Source: Sphingobacteriaceae bacterium (GTDB lineage: Bacteria; Bacteroidota; Bacteroidia; B-17B0; Aurantibacillaceae). Taken from it: a DNA stretch of 8,661 bases. The notes under the pieces are model-generated. The model was not told the origin of the DNA, made no database searches, and saw only the letters and a list, made by a program, of their open reading frames with translations. The position numbers were made by a program, and so were the translations under genes. This document shows, piece after piece, positions 1 to 6,610 of the stretch. The stretch covers positions 1 through 8,661 of the forward strand of contig JAHEYE010000138.1 of NCBI GenBank assembly GCA_023251695.1, in the 5' to 3' direction. Position 1 is the first letter of the stretch, and the number at the start of each line of letters is the position of its first letter.

Positions 1-543
1 AGCTGAAGGTGTGGCCAAACTGTAAACTCTCATGTTTACACTCGTACCACCCACTAAACGGATACCGGCCACGTAAAGTTTTGCAGTATTCACATCCACA
101 TAAACCTGATGACCTCTTTCAAAATAAACAGAATTACTGTTATGAACCACATGAACGGAATCGGGTAAATAAGACATATCAATGATCTGAAAACTATTTG
201 GTGGCGAATTATCGCTAACTACATAAGCAAAATCACCATAAACATTCACCTCACGCCAAACGCCAGGACTTGACATACCTGCAACATAATCGCAAACCGT
301 TGGCGTAGCAGGAGCCGTGATATCAATAAAATATGTTCCGCGACTCGAGCCAACTACAGCATACTCTTTATTTTTTGCAGTTTGGTTATAACCCCAGCAA
401 CCGGAATATTTAACACCGGATGCAGAAACAGTTTCAGGATTAGTGAACCCTATCAAATTAATATTTGAACTTGGGTACGGACCTTGTGCTTTAGCAAAGC
501 AAAATGCAAACACAACGCTTAAGGAAAGTAAAAATTTAGTCAT
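1..543 (-). CDS. Choice-of-anchor B family secreted protein, N-terminal part (runs off left edge)
   Basis: Reading the minus strand from the ATG at 543 gives 181 codons with no stop, so the gene continues past the window edge and its C-terminus is missing. Residues 1-20 form a signal peptide (hydrophobic core, then AKA before QG). The rest follows the choice-of-anchor B pattern: INLIGF near 28-33, CWGYN at 49-53, then KEYAVVGSSRGTYFIDIT at 59-76, WREVNVYGDFAYVVSD at 96-111, a FQIIDMSYLP stretch at 118-127 and RGHQVYVDVNTAKLYVAG at 143-160. These are beta-propeller-like LVIVD repeats. Family members are exported and carry varying C-terminal anchors, in Bacteroidota often a T9SS sorting domain; whether this one does cannot be seen. 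The ATG lies 3 bases after the stop of the upstream gene, so the two are probably co-transcribed and translationally coupled. No enzymatic role is known for the family. Confidence 0.85.
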   Translation of the reverse strand, partial: MTKFLLSLSVVFAFCFAKAQGPYPSSNINLIGFTNPETVSASGVKYSGCWGYNQTAKNKEYAVVGSSRGTYFIDITAPATPTVCDYVAGMSSPGVWREVNVYGDFAYVVSDNSPPNSFQIIDMSYLPDSVHVVHNSNSVYFERGHQVYVDVNTAKLYVAGIRLVGGTSVNMRVYSLATPSA

Positions 544-546
544 AAT

Positions 547-1683
547 TTATTCTTTAATTATTTTTTTTGTAATGATGGATTTTTTATCGATGATTTTAAT
601 GAAATAAATTCCTCTCGAAAACTCGCTGATATCTATTTTTTCATCAGCGTTATATGAACTGCCGGAATATATTGAAGAACCTAGGCTATTAAATATTTCT
701 ATACTAACCAGTTCTTCTATGCCGCTAATGTTTATGCTTTCTGATGAAGGGTTTGGATAAACCAGAATCTTTGAACTCGTGTTACCTGTTTTGCTAATTC
801 CTGTACAATCCGCAACCGTCAGTAATACGGTTGAAGTACCTACACAACTGTTCGACCCAGTTCCACTCACTGTGTACACTGTTGAAACCGTTGGTGAAAC
901 AGAATAAGTACTTCCAATATAACTTCCAGGGTTCCATGTATAATTTGTAGCGCCAGTTGCCGTAAGAGAAGCGGATTGTCCGGAACATAACAAACTTGTA
1001 GATGAAGCTGCATTTACTACCGGAACCGAATATGATGCGGGACTTGAACTAAGAGTTGTATTTACAATTGCCATTAAGCCTGTCCATGTTGGGAAAGATG
1101 CTGCACCGGATTTCACATGAACAATAACCTCATTATTCCCTGCCTGCCAATTGTTACACAAAGAAACGGATGTTTGGTTACCCGCCATGTGACCAGGATA
1201 AAAGTATGGATTAGAAACACTGCTTAAAAAACCGGAAACTCCATTTACAAAAACTTCCCAAACACAATTATCAGCATATATATCCATTACCAAACAATAA
1301 GCATTCGTTTGAGAAATTGGCACACCACATTGAGTACTTGCCGGCAGAACAAATGATAATTTATAAAATTCATCAACAGCTCCTAAACATGAATGCTCGG
1401 CGGGTGAAGCAGAACACGTATGTGGATACGTAATCCAGTTTACATTTGACAAAGAAGAGCTCATCCAACAACATGGAGCCTGATTAGCGCAGCTTATCGC
1501 TGATACATATACCCCAACACTCCCTGTATTAGAAACCGTCCAATTTAAATCATTAGAACCGATTGAGAGAGTTCCGGTAGCCGTAGAATTAGATGCGGTA
1601 TTAAAATATACGGGATTGGGAACTTGCGTAAATGCAAAAAACGGTACCAAAAATAGAATTAAAAACGACAAGAGTTTTTTCAT
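547..1683 (-). CDS. Secreted multidomain protein with T9SS type A sorting domain
   Basis: A 378-residue exported protein of unknown function. Residues 1-20 are a signal peptide (MKKLLSFLILFLVPFFAFTQ). Residues about 35-210 contain an opening DLNWTV (45-50), NVNWITYP (80-87), a DNCVWEVFVNGV stretch (138-149), and WQAGNNEVIVHV (179-190) followed by TGLMAIV (201-207). This order resembles the galactose-binding-like beta-sandwich module often seen in secreted bacterial proteins (infer). It has nine cysteines (65, 71, 72, 90, 99, 119, 130, 140, 176), suggesting disulfides. Residues about 222-293 are an Ig/PKD-like module with LCSGQSASLTATGATNYTW at 232-250. Residues about 305-378 are a T9SS type A sorting domain: VYPNPSSESINISG, then ISEFSRGIYFIKI and a lysine-rich end. 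T9SS cargo is carried across the outer membrane and either attached to the surface or released. The start follows an exact -7 promoter box, and the gene leads a two-gene operon. Carbohydrate binding is only a guess. Confidence 0.85.
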   Translation of the reverse strand: MKKLLSFLILFLVPFFAFTQVPNPVYFNTASNSTATGTLSIGSNDLNWTVSNTGSVGVYVSAISCANQAPCCWMSSSLSNVNWITYPHTCSASPAEHSCLGAVDEFYKLSFVLPASTQCGVPISQTNAYCLVMDIYADNCVWEVFVNGVSGFLSSVSNPYFYPGHMAGNQTSVSLCNNWQAGNNEVIVHVKSGAASFPTWTGLMAIVNTTLSSSPASYSVPVVNAASSTSLLCSGQSASLTATGATNYTWNPGSYIGSTYSVSPTVSTVYTVSGTGSNSCVGTSTVLLTVADCTGISKTGNTSSKILVYPNPSSESINISGIEELVSIEIFNSLGSSIYSGSSYNADEKIDISEFSRGIYFIKIIDKKSIITKKIIKE

Positions 1684-1705
1684 GATAAAAACGCTAAGCT
1701 TCTAC

Positions 1706-1713
1706 CAAATATA
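1706..1713 (-). promoter_or_regulatory. Bacteroidota -7 promoter box for the T9SS cargo operon
   Basis: The minus strand reads TATATTTG, an exact match to the Bacteroidota sigma-ABfr -7 consensus TAnnTTTG, 22 bases before the ATG at 1683. That leaves a 5' leader of about 15 to 18 bases. I see no clear TTG -33 element at the usual spacing; that region overlaps the end of the M1 peptidase gene. The position in the 50-base gap between the two genes suggests that the secreted-protein pair is transcribed separately from the HupE/M1 pair. Confidence 0.5.
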
Positions 1714-1733
1714 GTGTTTTTAAATAGAAAATA

Positions 1734-4076
1734 CTACTTCTTTTTCGCCTTTTGCATCGGATTTTCACCGGTGCTTTGTCCGCGGATATTCGCTTTTGTT
1801 TTAAACACATCAAATTTCGATGGTTCAGGCATCATTTTCCAGGTATTATTTTTTTCGTCAATATCGCAGGTTTCTTTATAAGGGTCCATTAAAATGGAAG
1901 TAACCTTTTTAGTTTTCATAAATGTTTTTGTGACTTGCTTTTCGTTCATTTTCCAAACATAGGCATGAAGTCTGTCAATTTCAGAACTGCCATCCGCATA
2001 ATTCCATTGAATAATGATTGGCATTACCGTACCGCCTTTATTGCTGAACTGCAATTCATAAACATATTTGTCCTTTACTTTATCAAAAGCACTATCGCTT
2101 AGTAATTCGAAATTTTCGTAACGGTTTTTAATTTCTTTTGTCACTTCTTTTTCGGGAACATAGTAATAATAAAAATCACGTAATGTAGTATCCACATCCA
2201 CTAAAAATTTCATTCCTGATTCCTTGTTACGGATTTTTGTAATATGTTCGAATGATTTTGGCGGCGGACGGCGGCTAATGGTATCCATTTTAACCGGTGC
2301 TTTTTTTCCGTTTTCGAATGTGTAGGCTTTAACAGAATCTAATGAAATATCAACAGGCGTAATATCATAAAACCAGGATCTCCAGAACCAATCCAGATCA
2401 ACTCCCGAAGCGTCTTCCATACTCCTGAAAAAATCAGCAGGGGTTGGATGCTTAAATGCCCAACGCGTACAATAAGTTTTGAAAGCAAAATCAAATAATT
2501 CCCTTCCCATTACGGTTTCACGTAAAATATTTAAAGCAGTTGCAGGTTTTCCATAAGCATTCGGACCAAAATGAATGATGTTTTCGCTGTTAGTCATAAT
2601 TGGTTCCAGCTGATCTTTTGGCAAGCGCATGTAGTCAGTCATTTTATAAGCCGGCCCGCGTTGTGAAGCAAAATTATTATCAAATTCCTGTTCGGTTAAA
2701 AACTGAACAAAGGTATTTAAACCTTCATCGAGCCAACTCCATTGACGCTCATCGCTGTTAATGATCATCGGGAAAAAATTATGTCCCACTTCATGAATAA
2801 TTACGAGTATCATTCCGTTTTTAGTACCCTCGGTATAAGTTCCGTCTTTTTCGGCGCGACCGAAATTAAAACAGATCATTGGGTATTCCATCCCATTGGC
2901 GGCTTCAATACTCTGTGCAACAGGATACGGATAATCGATACTGAATTTTGAATAAACTTTAATGGTATGCGCAACTGTTTTGGTTGAATACTTGCGGTAT
3001 AAAGGATAAGCCTCTTTTCCGTAAAAACTCATGCACATTGTTTTATGCTTACCAACAAAAGCCGGCAAAGCATCCCAAACAAATTTGCGTGAAGATCCCC
3101 ATGCAAAATCGCGTACACTATCCGCTTTAAAAATCCATGTTTTTGTTTTTGTGGATTTATTTTTTTCAGCTGCAGTTGCTTCTTCAAGAGTTACAACTTC
3201 AGTTACTTCTTTTGCAGTTTGTGCTTTGTTCCATCTTGCTAATTGCGCAGGTGATAAAACCTGAGCCGCATTTTGAATTTCTCCAGTTGAACAAACAACG
3301 TGGTCAGCAGGAACAGTCATTTTTACTTTAAAATTTCCGAACGCTAGTGCAAATTCCCCGCGTCCCGTAAATTGTTTATGCTGCCAACCCTGAAAATCGC
3401 TGTACACACACATGCGGGGGTACCATTGCGACATGGTAAATATATGATTGCCATCTTCAGGAAAATATTCGTAACCACCCCGTCCGCCGGTTTCCATACG
3501 GTTGCTCATTTTGTATTTCCATTTCACTCTGAACTTAATTTTACTACCGGAATTTAATGTTTTTGGTAAATCAATACGCATCATAGTTGTGTTGATGGTA
3601 TATTTTAATGGCTTTCCGCTTTCATCACTTACCTCTAAAATTTTATCGCCCATATCAAGTTCGGTGAGTACTTCCTTTTTCATCAATGATTTTAATTCGC
3701 CGGAAGTAACAGGTGCATCAATTTTATTTTCATCCCAATAGTTCGACGGGTTATTCGCATCGTGTTGATTTTCGTCGAGCTGCAACCACAGGTAATCTAA
3801 TTTATCGGGAGAATTATTTGTGTAGGTAATTGTTTCGCTGCCAATACAAGTTAAATTTTTCTCATCTAATGTAACATCAATATCGTAGTCGGCTTTTTGT
3901 TGCCAGTACTTTACCCCCGGCGCACCTGAAGCAGTGCGGTATTCGTTCGGACTTTGCAAAATGGTTCCTAATTGCTCGAATTTATTGCCATGATTTGAGC
4001 TTGGATTGTTTTGAATGTTTTGGGATTGAACCGAAAAAGAAAAAATCAAAACAAAAAGAAGAAATATTTTTTTCAT
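1734..4076 (-). CDS. M1 family zinc metallopeptidase, exported
   Basis: A 780-residue gluzincin aminopeptidase-type enzyme. The zinc site is complete: HEVGH at 428-432, with the third ligand Glu451 exactly 18 residues later in WSWLDEGL. Substrate-binding GMEYP at 395-399 replaces the classical GxMEN, keeping the Glu and changing Asn to Tyr. Tyr508 (AYGKPATAL) fits the conserved proton-donor tyrosine. Residues 1-18 are a signal peptide with VQS before QN. The C-terminus (MQKAKKK) shows no T9SS sorting domain, so a periplasmic location is likely. A Lys/Glu/Ala-rich segment at about 270-312 interrupts the N-terminal beta domain. I chose the ATG at 4076 rather than the one at 4109: it overlaps the upstream stop as ATGA and begins directly with the signal peptide, whereas the longer form adds 11 residues unlike an export signal. 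Peptide substrates cannot be told from sequence; membership in M1 is secure. Confidence 0.93.
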   Translation of the reverse strand: MKKIFLLFVLIFSFSVQSQNIQNNPSSNHGNKFEQLGTILQSPNEYRTASGAPGVKYWQQKADYDIDVTLDEKNLTCIGSETITYTNNSPDKLDYLWLQLDENQHDANNPSNYWDENKIDAPVTSGELKSLMKKEVLTELDMGDKILEVSDESGKPLKYTINTTMMRIDLPKTLNSGSKIKFRVKWKYKMSNRMETGGRGGYEYFPEDGNHIFTMSQWYPRMCVYSDFQGWQHKQFTGRGEFALAFGNFKVKMTVPADHVVCSTGEIQNAAQVLSPAQLARWNKAQTAKEVTEVVTLEEATAAEKNKSTKTKTWIFKADSVRDFAWGSSRKFVWDALPAFVGKHKTMCMSFYGKEAYPLYRKYSTKTVAHTIKVYSKFSIDYPYPVAQSIEAANGMEYPMICFNFGRAEKDGTYTEGTKNGMILVIIHEVGHNFFPMIINSDERQWSWLDEGLNTFVQFLTEQEFDNNFASQRGPAYKMTDYMRLPKDQLEPIMTNSENIIHFGPNAYGKPATALNILRETVMGRELFDFAFKTYCTRWAFKHPTPADFFRSMEDASGVDLDWFWRSWFYDITPVDISLDSVKAYTFENGKKAPVKMDTISRRPPPKSFEHITKIRNKESGMKFLVDVDTTLRDFYYYYVPEKEVTKEIKNRYENFELLSDSAFDKVKDKYVYELQFSNKGGTVMPIIIQWNYADGSSEIDRLHAYVWKMNEKQVTKTFMKTKKVTSILMDPYKETCDIDEKNNTWKMMPEPSKFDVFKTKANIRGQSTGENPMQKAKKK

Positions 4077-4663
4077 TGGTAAAATATGTTTAAGATGCGT
4101 ATACAGCATAAAAAAAGTGAAACAACTAAAATAACACTAATCGTAGCGACTTTAAAGTGCCATTCGATGGTTTTAGCATATTTGCCTATGAGCAGCAATA
4201 AGAGAACCATTAAAATAACCACCACTATTTGTCCCATCTCCAAACCCAGATTAAACATCAGCAAGGGTGTAAAAATACTTTCGCTGCTGTCTAACATGGC
4301 TTTAAGGAGATACGAAAAACCCAAGCCGTGTATTAAACCAAAGCAACATATAATCAGGTAAATTACACTCCCCCCTTTTACGGGGTTTTTAGAGGTAAAA
4401 AGAAGGTAAACAGCAGTGAAAATAATGGTAAGAATGATAAGAACTTCGGTATAAGCCTGAGGCAATTTTATTAAATCACTTACACTTAAAACCAAGGTTA
4501 ATGAATGCCCAAGCGTGAAAGCAGTGATAAGCCACAACAGCTTTTTCCACTCGGTAACCTGATAAGTAAATACCATAAGGACCACAAATAAGATATGGTC
4601 GTACCCTTTTAAATCAAGTATATGTTGAATACCGGTGCTAAACCATATTTGCCAATCGTTCAT
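4073..4663 (-). CDS. HupE/UreJ-like integral membrane protein
   Basis: A 196-residue very hydrophobic protein with about six membrane segments, roughly at 23-36, 41-60, 71-90, 99-120, 132-159 and 172-192. Its motifs are those of the HupE/UreJ_2 family: GIQHILDLKGYDHILFV at 11-27, TLGHSLTL at 50-57, Glu73 in the third helix, FGLIHGLGFS at 108-117 and FNLGLEMGQI at 137-146. The conserved His, Asp and Glu inside or near membranes suggest metal handling. HupE and UreJ relatives are proposed nickel (or cobalt) permeases linked to hydrogenase or urease, but neither enzyme is in this window, so the substrate is unknown. The start ATG gives the usual short N-terminus of the family without an added signal peptide. 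The TGA stop overlaps the M1 peptidase ATG, indicating a coupled pair, and a DUF6702 gene is divergent 26 bases upstream. Confidence 0.88.
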   Translation of the reverse strand: MNDWQIWFSTGIQHILDLKGYDHILFVVLMVFTYQVTEWKKLLWLITAFTLGHSLTLVLSVSDLIKLPQAYTEVLIILTIIFTAVYLLFTSKNPVKGGSVIYLIICCFGLIHGLGFSYLLKAMLDSSESIFTPLLMFNLGLEMGQIVVVILMVLLLLLIGKYAKTIEWHFKVATISVILVVSLFLCCIRILNIFYQ

Positions 4664-4677
4664 TTTCGTAAATTTAC
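4644..4677. promoter_or_regulatory. Compact divergent promoter region with a 10-bp palindrome
   Basis: Only 26 bases separate the start codons of the HupE-like gene (4663, minus) and the DUF6702 gene (4690, plus). The perfect palindrome GTAAATTTAC lies at 4668-4677. On the plus strand, TTTG at 4648-4651, a 17-base spacer and TAAATTTA at 4669-4676 resemble the Bacteroidota -33/-7 arrangement with the last base of the -7 box mismatched; this would leave a leader of about 7 bases. An alternative plus-strand box is CATATTTG at 4644-4651 (one mismatch). For the minus strand the best candidate is TATGTTTT at 4710-4703 (one mismatch), inside the DUF6702 coding sequence. All are approximate matches, so exact start sites are uncertain. 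Confidence 0.3.
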
Positions 4678-4689
4678 AGATATTATTGA

Positions 4690-5187
4690 ATGCTGCTTTT
4701 CAAAAACATAGTTTTAATCTCTATTTTCCTTTTAACAGGAAGGCCGCATCCGTTTTATTTAAGCGTTACAGATATTAAATATAACGACAAGAATAAATCG
4801 CTTGAAATTGCCTGTAAAATGTTCACCAGCGATTTGGAAGATGCTTTGAAGAGAACAACTAAGAAAAGCGTTGACCTTATTCATCCGAAAGACAAAAAAG
4901 AAGTTGAAAAAATTTTGTTCGATTACATTTCAAAACGCTTAAGTATTCACCTCAACGGAAAACCGAAGGTTATTAAATTTATAGGTTTTGAAAAAGAAGA
5001 AGATGTAATCTGGACCTACATGGAAATTGAAAAATGCGAAAAACCAAAACAACTGAATGTGGCAACAAGTTTGCTTTACGATTTTTTAAAGGAGCAAATA
5101 AATTTAGTGAGTTTGGAAGTTGCAGGAGACAAACAAAGTTCGAAGGTCGGTAATCCTGATAAAGAAATAAAATTTACGGTCAACTGA
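4690..5187 (+). CDS. DUF6702 family exported protein
   Basis: A 165-residue protein and the only plus-strand gene in the window. Residues 1-18 are a short hydrophobic export signal. The mature part opens with HPFYLSVTDIKYN (20-32), the hallmark start of DUF6702, then LEIACKMFTSDLEDALK (38-54), a lysine-rich helix-forming stretch (58-83), LSIHLNGK (84-91), IGFEKEEDVIWTYMEIE (98-114) and LLYDFLKEQINLV (128-140). The function of the family is unknown. The fold is probably a small beta-rich periplasmic domain with a histidine at its mature N-terminus, which could bind metal, but that is inference. It is divergent from the HupE-like gene with nearly abutting starts, and its TGA overlaps the 3' end of the opposing phosphatase gene by 8 bases. 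The ATG at 4690 is preferred because it is the only one that gives the complete signal sequence. Confidence 0.85.
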   Translation: MLLFKNIVLISIFLLTGRPHPFYLSVTDIKYNDKNKSLEIACKMFTSDLEDALKRTTKKSVDLIHPKDKKEVEKILFDYISKRLSIHLNGKPKVIKFIGFEKEEDVIWTYMEIEKCEKPKQLNVATSLLYDFLKEQINLVSLEVAGDKQSSKVGNPDKEIKFTVN

Positions 5188-6559
5188 TACGCAGTCCTAT
5201 CATCAGTATATCGTCTACTTGCTCTAAATTACCTTTCCAATTATCTATTTCACGTTCAAAAATCTGTTTTTGCAAAGCAAAATCTTTGGTGTGACTCTTC
5301 AGTAACATATCTTCAAACTGTTTGTACATGTATTTCTTTCCGTTGGGCCCTCCAAACTGATCAGCATAACCATCGGTAAAGGTATAAACACAATCACCTT
5401 TCTGTAATTGAGTTTCATGAAGTGTAAACGGCCTTGATTTAAAGAATAAACCGCAGGGCTGTTTATCTGCCTTCATTTCTATAATCTCATTATTTCTTAA
5501 GATAAAAAAAGAATTATTGGCCGAAGCATAACTTAATTTATTTGTTTTTTTGTCGATACAACAAAGCGTAATGTCCATGCCGTCCTGACTGTTTTCGTGA
5601 CTGGTTTTTGAAGAATTAATTATTTTTTCCCGCAGTATATTAAGGGCTTCGTCAGGCTTACGGATGTTGGATATTAAAAAGATTTCCTCTAGAAAAGATA
5701 GGCCCAGCATGGTTACAAAACCACCCGGTACACCATGCCCGGTACAATCTGCCGTTGCGTAATATACTTTGTTATCGATTTCTGTAATCCAATAAAAATC
5801 ACCGCTCACAATATCACGCGGTTTAAATAAAACAAAACTTTCAGGAAAGGCTTTACTGAATTCCGATTCGGCCGGTATAACGGCTTTCTGAATCCGGCTG
5901 GCATAATTTAAACTATCTGTAATCTCTCTGTTCTTTTGCTGGATAACGTTACGCTCTTCTTCAATAATATGTTTCGACTGTTCAAGTTCTAAACGGCTAC
6001 GGATTTCGCTTACCGTTAAGTTATACCGGGTACGGATAAGAAAAATACAGAAAATGGCTACGGTTAAGATGAGCAAGCCACCGTTTATTAAAAATTCGTC
6101 GACGGTAAGCGGACTAAAAATTTTGTAGAAAATTACATTACTTATGATTGTTGCAATTACAATAATGATGGAATACCAGATATCCCAAAGGATAAGCATC
6201 CCTACCCCAATAAATAAAGCCATGTAAGCGAACGTATGCTTTTGTAAATGGGCCAGATCCATTACACTCCACATGTAGGCGTTTTGAACTGCTATACCAA
6301 GAACCAAAACAAAACAGATAGTATAGATGCTGAATCCGGTAAGTTTTTTGCTTAACAATAACAGAACAGTTATTCCGGAAACACAAGCTCTGAAAATTAA
6401 AAAAGGAATCCAATGATCGGGTAAAACAAAATAATCACCAATGAACCAAACAAGATTAAGGATTACACCTACCCATCCTGCAATAACATGGAACTTTTCG
6501 GTAGAACGGTAAAATTCTTTTTCTACTACTTCTTTGGGTATGCTTATTACTTCGCTCAT
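5180..6559 (-). CDS. Membrane-bound SpoIIE-type PP2C serine/threonine phosphatase
   Basis: A 459-residue signalling protein. Residues about 25-176 hold roughly six membrane segments (25-44, 51-70, 76-94, 107-124, 127-147, 158-176) forming an N-terminal membrane domain I cannot assign to a named sensor family. A helical linker at about 180-227 contains the EITDSLNYASRIQKAVIP signature typical of Bacteroidota SpoIIE proteins. The catalytic domain (about 240-459) carries the PP2C metal motifs: FKPRDIVSGDFYW (245-257), ADCTGHGVPGGF (270-281), GMDITLCCID (327-336), FTDGYADQFGG (394-404) and QVDDILMIGLRI (447-458), with all key aspartates present. It should dephosphorylate Ser/Thr on a partner, typically an anti-sigma antagonist (STAS) protein, in response to a signal at the membrane. 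No STAS protein, anti-sigma kinase or sigma factor is next to it. It has its own -7 box 21 bases upstream, so it is probably transcribed alone. Confidence 0.9.
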   Translation of the reverse strand: MSEVISIPKEVVEKEFYRSTEKFHVIAGWVGVILNLVWFIGDYFVLPDHWIPFLIFRACVSGITVLLLLSKKLTGFSIYTICFVLVLGIAVQNAYMWSVMDLAHLQKHTFAYMALFIGVGMLILWDIWYSIIIVIATIISNVIFYKIFSPLTVDEFLINGGLLILTVAIFCIFLIRTRYNLTVSEIRSRLELEQSKHIIEEERNVIQQKNREITDSLNYASRIQKAVIPAESEFSKAFPESFVLFKPRDIVSGDFYWITEIDNKVYYATADCTGHGVPGGFVTMLGLSFLEEIFLISNIRKPDEALNILREKIINSSKTSHENSQDGMDITLCCIDKKTNKLSYASANNSFFILRNNEIIEMKADKQPCGLFFKSRPFTLHETQLQKGDCVYTFTDGYADQFGGPNGKKYMYKQFEDMLLKSHTKDFALQKQIFEREIDNWKGNLEQVDDILMIGLRIS

Positions 6560-6580
6560 AGATAGCTAATGCAATATAAG

Positions 6581-6588
6581 CAAATTTA
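6581..6588 (-). promoter_or_regulatory. Bacteroidota -7 promoter box for the SpoIIE-type phosphatase
   Basis: The minus strand reads TAAATTTG, an exact match to TAnnTTTG, 21 bases before the ATG at 6559, which leaves a leader of about 15 bases. The nearest TTG on that strand (6618-6616) is 27 bases further upstream, longer than the normal spacer, so the -33 element is not convincing. The box lies in the 51-base gap after the binding-lipoprotein gene. Confidence 0.45.
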
Positions 6589-6610
6589 GTGTCTGTTTTG
6601 AGACCAGGAA

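Noticed and set aside
2742..3741. Several plus-strand open frames of 61 to 79 codons opposite the M1 peptidase gene.
   Set aside because: They lie antisense to a well-supported conserved gene and their translations show no recognisable domains or signal sequences.
4077..4109. N-terminal extension of the M1 peptidase from the ATG at 4109.
   Set aside because: It adds 11 residues that do not look like part of an export signal and overlaps the HupE-like gene by 37 bases; the ATG at 4076 fits both coupling and signal peptide.
4086..4361. A 91-codon plus-strand frame opposite the HupE-like gene.
   Set aside because: It is antisense to a clear membrane-protein family member and shows no motif of its own.
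5183..5207. Inverted repeat ACTGAT/ATCAGT at the convergent gene ends, considered as a bidirectional terminator.
   Set aside because: The 6-bp stem with a 13-base loop has no T-run on either side and lies mostly in coding sequence; chance is sufficient.
6138..6413. A 91-codon minus-strand frame inside the phosphatase gene in another frame.
   Set aside because: It is a shadow of the membrane domain coding sequence with no independent features.
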